7,362 bases of DNA from Eubacterium sp. Lineage in GTDB: Bacteria; Bacillota_A; Clostridia; Peptostreptococcales; Anaerovoracaceae. The stretch lies in NCBI GenBank assembly GCA_021769545.1, contig JAETSS010000061.1, positions 1 to 7,362 on the forward strand, given 5' to 3'. The notes under the pieces were generated by a model. The model saw only the letters and a list, made by a program, of their open reading frames with translations. It had not been told where the DNA came from and did not search any database. The position numbers and the translations under genes are program-made. Shown piece by piece: positions 1 through 5,599 of the stretch; the first letter of the stretch is position 1, and every line of letters begins with the position of its first letter.

Positions 1-535
1 TTAAAAGCGCTGTGCTCACCCTTTCCGCATATTCATCAGCCGTTTCCCTCATGCCGTCTGCGACCCAGCTCCGAAGCAGATTTATGAATCCTCCCGCGGA
101 ATACTCCGCAAAATACTTAAGCCCCGGCTGTTCCTTCATCGCCTCGCTTCCTATCCTCTGCCTGACGATCTCAGATGCCACCCCGCTCATCTCGCAGTAC
201 AGCATCGTATCGAGTTCGCATCTGTTCAGCAGTAGCAGCAGGTCTCTGTGGCGATACCAGAATCCGAAAAAATCCAGCGATATCTGCCGAAGATCGTAAG
301 AATCCAGCACCTTGCAGTCCGCCTTATACTCCTCGCACAACCGCCAAAAGCAGCGACGTATCACATCCTCCTTGCTTTCGTACAGCCTGTAAAACGTCCT
401 GCGCGCCACATCTGCACGCTCTGCGATCTGCACCACCGTAATCTTCGAAAACTCCTCTTCCTCCATCAGCTCAAACAGAGCATCCTCTATCATTCGTCTC
501 GATTCTTCCTTCTGTCTTTCGCGTCCCTTCATCAT
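1..535 (-). CDS. TetR/AcrR-family transcriptional regulator, C-terminus cut by window edge
   Basis: One-component DNA-binding repressor, read leftward and still open at base 1, so its last residues are missing; 178 codons are visible. Residues about 12-58 form the TetR helix-turn-helix domain: ITVVQIAERADVARRTFYRLYESK has the family's usual core, with the Thr-Phe-Tyr of the recognition helix followed by a Ser-Lys-Glu turn. The rest is helical, and the C-terminal stretch with GGFINLLRSWVADGM is typical of the TetR ligand-binding and dimer domain. Three consecutive ATG codons (538-536, 535-533, 532-530) follow a GGAG at 544-541; the first is only 2 bases from it, so the second (5 bases) or third (8 bases) is more likely the start. 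It is divergent from the flavodoxin gene and probably controls that gene and itself. The ligand cannot be read from sequence. Family assignment is firm; the target is inferred. Confidence 0.9.
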   Translation of the reverse strand, partial: MMKGRERQKEESRRMIEDALFELMEEEEFSKITVVQIAERADVARRTFYRLYESKEDVIRRCFWRLCEEYKADCKVLDSYDLRQISLDFFGFWYRHRDLLLLLNRCELDTMLYCEMSGVASEIVRQRIGSEAMKEQPGLKYFAEYSAGGFINLLRSWVADGMRETADEYAERVSTALL

Positions 536-599
536 CATTTCTCCGTTCCTGCCTCAGGTGGCACAGATGCTGCCATTATGTAGCACTTACCGTGACCGG

Positions 600-626
600 T
601 TGATTTTCGTCTGTTGTAAGTATAAT
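600..626 (+). promoter_or_regulatory. Candidate promoter for the leader ORF and flavodoxin gene
   Basis: A perfect TATAAT lies at 621-626, with TTGATT at 600-605 upstream. The spacing is 15 bases, or 17 if TAATAT at 623-628 is the -10 box. Transcription would start near 633-636, leaving a leader of about 95 bases before the first ATG at 728. It overlaps a minus-strand promoter. Confidence 0.5.
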
Positions 627-647
627 ATATAAATGAAAAAGGCACAA
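619..647 (-). promoter_or_regulatory. Candidate promoter for the TetR gene
   Basis: On the minus strand, TTGTGC (647-642) and TATACT (624-619) are separated by exactly 17 bases. This would give a start near 612 and an untranslated leader of about 75 bases before the TetR start. Its -10 shares bases with the plus-strand TATAAT, so the two promoters compete for the same DNA. Confidence 0.45.
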
Positions 648-654
648 GTGTGTC
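641..654. promoter_or_regulatory. Candidate TetR operator (CACA-AG-TGTG dyad)
   Basis: CACA (643-646) and TGTG (649-652) form an inverted repeat around AG, and the outer G641/C654 also pair. It lies over the -35 box of the TetR promoter and just downstream of the start point expected for the flavodoxin promoter, where a repressor could block both. The dyad is short and imperfect compared with many TetR operators, so the call rests mainly on position. Confidence 0.3.
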
Positions 655-727
655 ATTTGCTGAGGCTTACACGACACCCACCGACTGCCGTTACCGAACC
701 CCTACACTTATATATCAGGAGGAAACT

Positions 728-790
728 ATGATCCGGTCTGCCGATGCATATCAGCATCCGTCAGCGGTCCGGCATACAGGAAAAATATGA
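728..790 (+). CDS. Putative 20-residue leader peptide, translationally coupled to flavodoxin gene
   Basis: A 20-codon ORF begins MIRSADAYQ and ends HTGKI. It has the best ribosome binding site in this part of the window: AGGAGG at 717-722 with a 5-base spacer to ATG 728. Its TGA (788-790) overlaps the flavodoxin ATG (787-789) as ATGA, the classic arrangement for translational coupling. The flavodoxin gene itself has only a weak AGGA (778-781). The peptide has no membrane segment and no run of one amino acid that would suggest ordinary amino-acid attenuation; it does contain two His and two Arg. It may act only as a ribosome-delivery leader. It could also be chance, but the strong site plus exact stop/start overlap argue for real translation. 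Confidence 0.5.
   Translation: MIRSADAYQHPSAVRHTGKI
733..772 (+). other. Potential RNA hairpin inside the leader ORF
   Basis: GATGC (743-747) and GCATC (754-758) pair perfectly around the 6-base loop ATATCA. The flanking CCGG at 733-736 and CCGG at 769-772 could close an outer stem across an internal loop. The structure lies between the strong ribosome binding site and the weak flavodoxin site, so translation of the leader ORF would unfold it. Stability has not been calculated. Confidence 0.3.
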
Positions 791-1356
791 ACAACACCAT
801 TATGATCTTCGAGTCAAAATACGGCTCCACTGAAAAATACGCAAAATGGATAGCTGAGGAGCTTTCCTGCCCTCTCATGGAAGTGAAAAGCTGCAAACCT
901 GCCGACATAGAAGGCTTTAACACCATCATCTACGGCGGAGGACTGTATGCCGGAGGCGTCAGCGGCATCAAGCTACTTATAAAAAACTGCGAACTTCTGG
1001 CTGACAAGAATGTCATTATCTTTACATGCGGACTCGCCGATCCGGATGACCCGGAAAACGTCAGCCATATCAGAAAAGCCCTCTCAAACGTACTTCCGGT
1101 CGGACTCCGCCAACGCGTACATCTTTTCCACTTCCGCGGCGGCATAGATTATTCCCGCCTCAGCATCGTCCACCGGGCCATGATGTCCATGCTGCGCAAA
1201 GCGCTGCTGAAAAAAGATGAAAAGGATCTGCGTCAGGAAGACAGATATCTTCTGGATACATATGGAAAGCGTGTGGATTTCACCGACCGCAGGGCTATAC
1301 TTCCGCTGGTGGAGCTGGTGCGTGAGCTTAGTGATCGATACAACTATGACAAATAG
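787..1356 (+). CDS. Flavodoxin-domain protein, HemG-like (flavodoxin_5 type)
   Basis: A 189-residue soluble flavodoxin-fold protein expected to bind FMN and shuttle electrons. The N-terminus has the beta strand and phosphate loop S10-K-Y-G-S-T15, followed by a helix. A second loop around YGGGLYAGG (49-57) and a third around FTCGLADP (79-86) sit where flavodoxins contact the isoalloxazine ring. The C-terminal part, with FHFRGGIDYSRL near 114-125 and a basic helix, resembles HemG, the menaquinone-dependent protoporphyrinogen oxidase, and similar Clostridia proteins. Length fits that group. No haem-synthesis gene is nearby, so a HemG role is not supported by context; a role under the divergent TetR regulator is more likely. 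The start at 787 is the only ATG in frame, preceded by a weak AGGA and overlapping the leader ORF stop. Fold is sure, substrate unknown. Confidence 0.88.
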   Translation: MNNTIMIFESKYGSTEKYAKWIAEELSCPLMEVKSCKPADIEGFNTIIYGGGLYAGGVSGIKLLIKNCELLADKNVIIFTCGLADPDDPENVSHIRKALSNVLPVGLRQRVHLFHFRGGIDYSRLSIVHRAMMSMLRKALLKKDEKDLRQEDRYLLDTYGKRVDFTDRRAILPLVELVRELSDRYNYDK

Positions 1357-1400
1357 GATTCCCGGCAGTTACTCCTGCGAAGTCAGGCTAGTCAGGTTGG

Positions 1401-1673
1401 TCAAATTTCAAAATATGTATATAAAAATAATTTCTTACAGCTCCTGCCGCCACTCTGCAGGCATTGTATGGGCATTATGTAAACCTCACCCACGACCCTT
1501 CTCCATAAATAATCGACTTTATATAAAATCATGGAGAAAACTCCACCGGCAACCATCAAAAACGTGAAATATGCGCTGATATCCCCGGTAAAAATGCCTA
1601 TAACACAGCAAAAAACAGCCTCCCCGAGCCTTTCCATGCCTAATTCCGCCATATTATGGTTTACATAACTCAA
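1401..1673 (-). CDS. Doubtful small membrane ORF or transporter remnant
   Basis: A 90-codon ORF with a TTG start at 1673, preceded at 5 bases by GGAG; the first ATG is 7 codons in. Residues about 18-35 (AVFCCVIGIFTGDI region) and 34-50 (YFTFLMVAGGVFSMILY) look like two consecutive transmembrane helices, followed by a positively charged DYLWRR turn, like the last helix pair of a polytopic transporter. After that the sequence (IMPIQCLQSGGRSCKK) no longer looks like a conserved protein. An in-frame stop lies closely upstream, so it is not the open end of a longer gene. I do not recognise a family. It may be a decayed transporter tail, a genuine small membrane protein, or chance. The 408 bases between the flavodoxin stop and the oxidoreductase stop hold nothing else that looks coding. 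Confidence 0.25.
   Translation of the reverse strand: MSYVNHNMAELGMERLGEAVFCCVIGIFTGDISAYFTFLMVAGGVFSMILYKVDYLWRRVVGEVYIMPIQCLQSGGRSCKKLFLYTYFEI
1499..1538. repeat. Inverted repeat unit A: TTCTCCAT-N24-ATGGAGAA
   Basis: TTCTCCAT (1499-1506) and ATGGAGAA (1531-1538) are perfect 8-bp inverted arms separated by 24 bases. A second unit at 1677-1716 has identical arms and the same 24-base spacing. The right arm also starts a small hairpin of its own, TGGAG-AAAA-CTCCA (1532-1545). This unit lies inside the doubtful minus-strand ORF. Confidence 0.5.
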
Positions 1674-1674
1674 A

Positions 1675-1718
1675 ATTTCTCCATCAAAAATCAGTTATCA
1701 TTCAGAAAATGGAGAAAT
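1675..1718. repeat. Inverted repeat unit B: ATTTCTCCAT-N24-ATGGAGAAAT
   Basis: Arms extend to 10 perfect base pairs here (1675-1684 and 1709-1718), around a 24-base AT-rich spacer that matches the unit A spacer at 11 of 24 positions, including AATC near the left arm. It sits directly upstream of the doubtful minus-strand ORF, and its GGAG is that ORF's only ribosome binding site. No T-run follows on either strand, so it is not a standard terminator. Confidence 0.5.
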
Positions 1719-1764
1719 GCGACAGGCAACCGGCGCAAATCCCGGTCAAAGAAACATATCCACA

Positions 1765-2457
1765 TCAATTCTTCCATGGGCGGTCATGACCGTCCCAACC
1801 TTTTTCATTCCAATACTCGACATCCGCTTCATTCCATCCCTTCCTGTGGAGCATCCTCATGACATTGAAAAACACTCTCGTCTTTATGGACGGTCTCATG
1901 TTTCCGCTGTTTCTGATTATCCTTTCGGCAATGGCGGAGGTCTCCTTCTCGATACGCTGTTTTTTCTTCGCACTGACAGCGTCCCATGACACGGCTGCCA
2001 CACCGATGCCGAACTTATATATCCTTGATATTCCCCAGAAGAATAGGCTGTCTGCCATATCCTTGTTGGTACTTTTCATCCCTGCCCCCGCCGCCGTCGA
2101 AATGCAGACAGCCTGCTTTCCGAACATCTTTTCCTCGGGACGATGTACCATCCAGCGATAGCCGTAGTGATCCAACAGCGTCTTCATAGCACCCGTAGCA
2201 TGATATACATACACCGGGCTTGCCAGTATTATCACATCGGCATCATCCAGAGCTGCAGTTATTGGTTGAAGTTTTTCATAATGGGGACATAGCTTTTCCG
2301 ATTTTTCAAAGCATGCCGTACATCCTACGCAGAAAGATCCGAAGTCTTTTGGCAGAAAGAATTCCGTGACCTCCCCTCCAAGCTTTCCCGAAAGCATCCT
2401 CGCTATATGATAGGTAGAGCCCTTATGACTCTGTCCGTGTATTATTGTTATCTTCAT
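1765..2457 (-). CDS. NAD(P)H-dependent flavin oxidoreductase with four-cysteine motif
   Basis: A 230-residue flavodoxin-fold oxidoreductase of the NADPH-dependent FMN reductase / flavodoxin_2 superfamily. The FMN phosphate loop is GQSHKGST (8-15). SPVYVY (80-85) and a following helix with AMKTLLDH match the usual flavin-ring segment, and STAAGAG (120-126) is the third flavin loop. Cysteines 43, 46, 49 and 57 form CX2CX2CX7C, which fits the compact CX2CX2CX4-7C motif of iron-sulfur flavoproteins, so a 4Fe-4S cluster beside FMN is possible. The C-terminal 60 residues are basic and aromatic-rich, ending DGHDRPWKN. The start is supported by GAGGTG a few bases upstream of ATG 2457. It is convergent with the flavodoxin gene and divergent from the MATE gene. 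A quinone or nitro-compound reductase role is inference. Confidence 0.88.
   Translation of the reverse strand: MKITIIHGQSHKGSTYHIARMLSGKLGGEVTEFFLPKDFGSFCVGCTACFEKSEKLCPHYEKLQPITAALDDADVIILASPVYVYHATGAMKTLLDHYGYRWMVHRPEEKMFGKQAVCISTAAGAGMKSTNKDMADSLFFWGISRIYKFGIGVAAVSWDAVSAKKKQRIEKETSAIAERIIRNSGNMRPSIKTRVFFNVMRMLHRKGWNEADVEYWNEKGWDGHDRPWKN
1778..1805 (+). terminator. Weak candidate plus-strand terminator
   Basis: GGGCGGT (1778-1784) pairs with ACCGTCC (1789-1795) around the loop CATG, with one G-T wobble. TTTTT follows at 1801-1805 after a 5-base gap. It could end flavodoxin read-through, but it is about 420 bases after that gene and lies in the coding 3' end of the oxidoreductase; the T-run is short and displaced. 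Confidence 0.2.
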
Positions 2458-2501
2458 CTTTCACCTCTTGTTCCATCGCGCACAGATCGGCGCTCCACTT
2501 T

Positions 2502-2529
2502 ATTTTACATCATATGTATAATAATACAA
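2502..2529 (-). promoter_or_regulatory. Candidate promoter for the flavin oxidoreductase
   Basis: On the minus strand, TTGTAT (2529-2524) and TAAAAT (2507-2502) are spaced by 16 bases, about 45 bases upstream of the start codon at 2457. The surrounding DNA is strongly AT-rich, so alternative -10 boxes exist. Confidence 0.4.
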
Positions 2530-2554
2530 TAATAATCATCATACGGTCCGAGTC

Positions 2555-2583
2555 TTCACTTTCCGCCGTATTTTTGTTATAAT
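2555..2583 (+). promoter_or_regulatory. Promoter of the MATE gene with extended -10
   Basis: A perfect TATAAT at 2578-2583 is preceded by TGT (2575-2577), giving the extended -10 form TGnTATAAT. TTCACT at 2555-2560 lies exactly 17 bases upstream as a moderate -35. This is the best-looking promoter in the window. Transcription should start near 2590, which shows that the ATG at 2582, inside the -10 box, cannot be the start codon. Confidence 0.65.
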
Positions 2584-2591
2584 GCATCCAT

Positions 2592-2601
2592 TAGTTAACT
2601 A
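2592..2601. promoter_or_regulatory. Candidate operator: perfect palindrome TAGTTAACTA
   Basis: A perfect 10-bp palindrome begins 9 bases after the MATE -10 box, at or just after the expected transcription start. Compact AT-rich palindromes of this kind are often bound by MarR- or TetR-type repressors of efflux genes. No dedicated regulator is adjacent; the window's TetR protein is one candidate, but its own proposed site does not share this sequence. Confidence 0.35.
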
Positions 2602-2623
2602 CAAGATCAGGAGAAACACACAG

Positions 2624-3961
2624 ATGACTACCGAGCTCAACAAAATGGAAACAAAGCCCATACTGCCATTGATATTCAATATGTCGCTCCCGCCGCTGTT
2701 TTCCATGTTCATGCAGTATACGTACAATTTCGTCGACTGTATATTCGTATCGTGGATAAGTGAGGACGCGCTGACAGCAGTCTCTCTGTCATTTCCGCTG
2801 ACGACGCTGATGCTGGCCTTTTCCATAGGTACGGGCGTGGGTATCAACGTTCTGATAGCCAGATATCTCGGCAAAAAAGATCAGGATGCCGCCGACAGCA
2901 CGGTCTCCCATGGACTGATACTGTCCTTCGTCTTCGGGATATTTCTGAATATCGTCGGTCTTCTGGTGCTCAAGCCTTATTTTACAGCCTTCATCGACGA
3001 TCCGCGGATATACGGACTGTGTATCGACTATATGACGGTATGCGCCTTCATGCAGATCCCCAATATGGTACATATCGCCATCCAGAAGATCATTCAGGGT
3101 ACCGGGAATATGCTGGCGCCCATGGGTTTTCAAATAGCCGGTGTAGTATTGAATTTCGTGCTTGATCCGATGCTGATCTTCGGAGTGGGTCCCTTCCCGG
3201 AAATGGGCATCAGGGGCGCCGCTGTTTCAACCGTTCTGGGCTACACCCTTTCGATGCTGCTGGCATTTTACGTGCTTATTTTCACAAAACAGAAGGTGCG
3301 CATCAAAACCAGGGGCTTCAAGCTGGATATGGACATATTCAAGGAGATCTTCCAGCTGGGAACTCCTTCCTTTATCATGAATGCACTGGGCGCCTTCATG
3401 GTGACCTTCGCAAATATTTTTCTCATCGCTTACTCGACGACTGCCGTCGCGTTTTTCGGCGCATATTTCAAAGCCCAGCAGATGGTGGTCATGACGGTAA
3501 ACGGACTTATACAGGGCTGCATCCCTGTCATGAGCTTCAACTTCGGTGCAAAGAACAGGCAGCGGCTGCAAAAAGCCTTTCACTGCGGTACCGTCATCGC
3601 CGTGATCATGATGGGTGCGGGAGCACTGCTGCTTTCCGTATTCCCTGCCCAGATACTGAAAATATTCATGGCCTCCGACGATATGCTGGCGCTGGGCATC
3701 CCCGCTCTAAGGATCATGGCCACCAGCTATGTCTTCAACGGCTTTGCCACAATGGCAGCATCCTATATGCAGTCCGTGGGCAAGATAAAGCACAGCGTTC
3801 TGATCAACCTCATGCGTCAGCTCATCGCGCTTCTCGCCTGTATGTGGCTGTTCACGCGTTTCATCGGTATGACCGGCGTATGGCTGGCATTCCCCGCTGC
3901 AGAGATCATCACATGCATCATGTGCGTATATATACTTAAGAAAAATCCCGTTCGATTATAA
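2624..3961 (+). CDS. MATE-family multidrug efflux transporter
   Basis: A 445-residue inner-membrane antiporter that exports drugs or other organic compounds using a Na+ or H+ gradient, by family knowledge. The sequence is almost entirely hydrophobic helices, consistent with 12 membrane segments in two similar halves. The first half opens with MSLPPLFSMFMQYTYNFVDCIFV, the typical MATE helix 1 with its YNxVD signature. GTGNMLAPMGFQIAGVVLNFVLDPMLIFG is the conserved region near helix 5, and the second half restarts around LGTPSFIMN. Length and motifs fit the MepA/DinF-like group. An ATG at 2582 is in frame but falls inside the promoter -10 box; ATG 2624, with AGGAG at 2609-2613, is the supported start. 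It is divergent from the flavin oxidoreductase, which suggests a paired reduce-and-export response. The substrate is unknown. Confidence 0.93.
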   Translation: MTTELNKMETKPILPLIFNMSLPPLFSMFMQYTYNFVDCIFVSWISEDALTAVSLSFPLTTLMLAFSIGTGVGINVLIARYLGKKDQDAADSTVSHGLILSFVFGIFLNIVGLLVLKPYFTAFIDDPRIYGLCIDYMTVCAFMQIPNMVHIAIQKIIQGTGNMLAPMGFQIAGVVLNFVLDPMLIFGVGPFPEMGIRGAAVSTVLGYTLSMLLAFYVLIFTKQKVRIKTRGFKLDMDIFKEIFQLGTPSFIMNALGAFMVTFANIFLIAYSTTAVAFFGAYFKAQQMVVMTVNGLIQGCIPVMSFNFGAKNRQRLQKAFHCGTVIAVIMMGAGALLLSVFPAQILKIFMASDDMLALGIPALRIMATSYVFNGFATMAASYMQSVGKIKHSVLINLMRQLIALLACMWLFTRFIGMTGVWLAFPAAEIITCIMCVYILKKNPVRL

Positions 3962-3971
3962 GATCAACCAA

Positions 3972-4016
3972 AAAACCGGACCAAGGTCATAAACACCAAT
4001 GCCCTGATCCGGTTTT
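3972..4016. terminator. Bidirectional rho-independent terminator
   Basis: AAAACCGGA (3972-3980) pairs perfectly with TCCGGTTTT (4008-4016). The stem continues imperfectly through CCAAGGTCAT and ATGCCCTGA to an 8-base loop. The plus strand ends in TTTT and the minus strand in TTTTTT, so it can stop both the MATE transcript and the convergent lipoprotein transcript. Confidence 0.8.
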
Positions 4017-4049
4017 GTATATCATATTCAGATGCCGGTCCTGTTCTTT

Positions 4050-4712
4050 CTATTCTGCCATCATTTCTTCAACGACTGCACCGAGATCGTCCTCATTAGC
4101 CGAATATACTCCATCTACCTCTTCAACTGCAACGATCATCTCTACGCCATCCAGATAGCCTGTCTCATCGACAGCCTTCATTAAATAATCGAATAAATCA
4201 TCATACATATCTACGGCAAGCTGTTCGTCGGTAGTATATGTATATGCACCGCTGCTGATCTGCTGCGTCCACTTCTCAGTGTACTCTCCGTCGATATAAT
4301 CGTTGGCTTTCTGCAGGAAATCCATCGGATATACGACTACCGTCACATAGTAAACTCCGTCCTCTTCCGTGTACTCCTCTTTGACCTCATACTTGGCCTT
4401 AAGCATAGCCTTCTTGATAAAATCCTCGACTACTGCACGCTTCTCATCCGTCGCATATTCTTCACAGTCGAGTTCGTCGATAAAAAGATCTACGGTCTCA
4501 TTGAGATCTTCGCTATAAAGCTTTTTCAGATCTTCCTCGCTCTGGTCGGTGGCCTGCTCAAGAAGCTCATCGGTTATTTCCCCCGTACATAGATAATCCA
4601 GGTTCGCTTTAACCAGTCCCGCAGGGTCTATATCCCCGCAGCCCGACAGTGACATCGTCATGATAACGGCCATAGCAACCGTCAGAGCCAGCGCTTTGAT
4701 TCTTTTCTTCAT
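4050..4712 (-). CDS. Secreted lipoprotein of unknown function
   Basis: A 220-residue protein with a clear lipoprotein signal: positively charged MKKRIK, a hydrophobic stretch to about residue 21, and the lipobox L22-S-G-C25, where Cys25 would be lipidated and become the mature N-terminus. The mature part is strongly acidic and appears built of short helices and a beta segment (GVYYVTVVVYPM near 117-128). It resembles the small lipoproteins of Clostridia whose mature part starts with a 'PAGLVKANLDYL' type helix, but I cannot name a characterised family. AGGAGG lies 7 bases before ATG 4712. It is convergent with MATE and shares its terminator. It follows the YoaP-like gene on the same strand after 109 bases with no clear terminator between, so it could be read partly from the upstream operon; a weak promoter, TTGTCA (4783-4778) with ATATAC 18 bases on, is possible. 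Confidence 0.85.
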   Translation of the reverse strand: MKKRIKALALTVAMAVIMTMSLSGCGDIDPAGLVKANLDYLCTGEITDELLEQATDQSEEDLKKLYSEDLNETVDLFIDELDCEEYATDEKRAVVEDFIKKAMLKAKYEVKEEYTEEDGVYYVTVVVYPMDFLQKANDYIDGEYTEKWTQQISSGAYTYTTDEQLAVDMYDDLFDYLMKAVDETGYLDGVEMIVAVEEVDGVYSANEDDLGAVVEEMMAE

Positions 4713-4821
4713 TCTCGTTCCTCCTAATCGTCAAACGCACTACATAAATTATCGTATATCCATTTTACCACCTTAAATGACAAAATAATACGATTTATTG
4801 CATTATCCGACGGAAAATTAT

Positions 4822-5583
4822 CTACAGAGAACTTACGATTTTCTCGAACTTCTTTACCGACAGTATCTCGTTGGTCAGGAAAGCTCCGTTGTAAAACAGG
4901 CTGTAGGTGGTAAAAGGAGTCGGGGCATTGCGGGCATCCTCCCGACTTTCCAGCTTTATTGTTTTCAAAGGCAGTCCCTTTTCTGCCGCCGTCTGCTCAA
5001 GAACAGGAACGTATTTTGCCGTAAAGGGACACTGTGCCGTATAGTAAAGTGTAAAGCCGCCGTTTTCTACGCGGGGTTCTTTCGCCTGCTGTCTGAACCT
5101 AGGTACATGCTCGTCTGCATCGTCATTTTCGTCAAAGGGCAGATACATGAGCTTGAAATAGGGCTCCACCGTGTCGGCAGTCCGAAAGCCCTTGTATGCA
5201 AGATATCCGGGGTCGGAAAGAAACCCCCTCTTTTTATCGGAGGAAAGTGTCACAAGTCCTCTGCGCCCTTTTTCCATGCTGTCTCTGATGCATTCGTCCA
5301 GAAGCATGTTGGAATAGCCCTGTCCCTTATATTTTCCCGAGACCCACAGACAGTCGATATACATATATCCCTCTGCCTCCACAGGCACCCATGCGTTTTC
5401 CGCGGGGATGTATTCGATAAAGCACTTTCCGCGAACGTTGCCTTTCTTGAACACAAGGCCTTCATCGAGCCTGTCCGCCAGCCAAGCCTTTTTTGAAAGC
5501 ACCTGACAATCCTTATTATTTGCTATGGCGCAGCATATGTGCTCCCTCTCCAGGTTTTCCTTTGTCAATGTAATGATCTCCAT
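4822..5583 (-). CDS. yoaP: YoaP-like GNAT N-acetyltransferase with thioredoxin-like C-terminal domain
   Basis: A 253-residue two-domain protein. Residues 1-150 are a GNAT acetyltransferase: the strand YMYIDCLWV (73-81) leads into the acetyl-CoA pyrophosphate loop K86-G-Q-G-Y-S and helix NMLLDECI, followed by the family's GFLSDPGYLAYKGF segment. Residues about 177-253 match the YoaP-like C-terminal domain, which looks thioredoxin-like: strand FTLYY, then C185-P-F-T188 in the active-site position, a possible cis-proline at P223 (APTPF), and YNGAFLT. Only one cysteine is in the motif, so disulfide exchange of the usual CxxC type is not expected. Length agrees with Bacillus YoaP (about 250). It is last in the GyrI-TfoX-YoaP operon, 16 bases after TfoX, with GAGGGGAG before ATG 5583. 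The acceptor substrate is unknown. Confidence 0.88.
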   Translation of the reverse strand: MEIITLTKENLEREHICCAIANNKDCQVLSKKAWLADRLDEGLVFKKGNVRGKCFIEYIPAENAWVPVEAEGYMYIDCLWVSGKYKGQGYSNMLLDECIRDSMEKGRRGLVTLSSDKKRGFLSDPGYLAYKGFRTADTVEPYFKLMYLPFDENDDADEHVPRFRQQAKEPRVENGGFTLYYTAQCPFTAKYVPVLEQTAAEKGLPLKTIKLESREDARNAPTPFTTYSLFYNGAFLTNEILSVKKFEKIVSSL

Positions 5584-5599
5584 TTTTCTCTCCCCTCTT

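Noticed and set aside
12..583. Plus-strand open frames covering the left end (up to 111 codons)
   Set aside because: They lie opposite the TetR gene, whose minus-strand translation is unmistakable; their translations are Ser/Pro/Arg-rich and resemble no family.
1443..1461. CCTGC/GCAGG hairpin as a minus-strand terminator
   Set aside because: The stem is only 5 bp with a 9-base loop, and the T-rich stretch begins about a dozen bases later; too weak to call.
1499..1716. The outer TTCTCCAT and ATGGAGAA arms as terminal repeats of a 218-base miniature mobile element
   Set aside because: No target-site duplication is visible at 1491-1498 versus 1717-1724, and the arms recur internally; kept only as a possible explanation.
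1729..1746. ACCGG/CCGGT hairpin after the oxidoreductase stop as its terminator
   Set aside because: The stem is 5 bp and no T-run follows on the minus strand.
2582..2623. Longer N-terminus for the MATE protein starting at ATG 2582
   Set aside because: That ATG overlaps the TATAAT of an extended -10 promoter, so it would not be in the mRNA; ATG 2624 has an AGGAG upstream and gives the usual family start.
4798..5496. Plus-strand 232-codon open frame
   Set aside because: It is antisense to the YoaP-like GNAT gene, which has clear domains and a ribosome binding site; the plus-strand protein has no recognisable motif.
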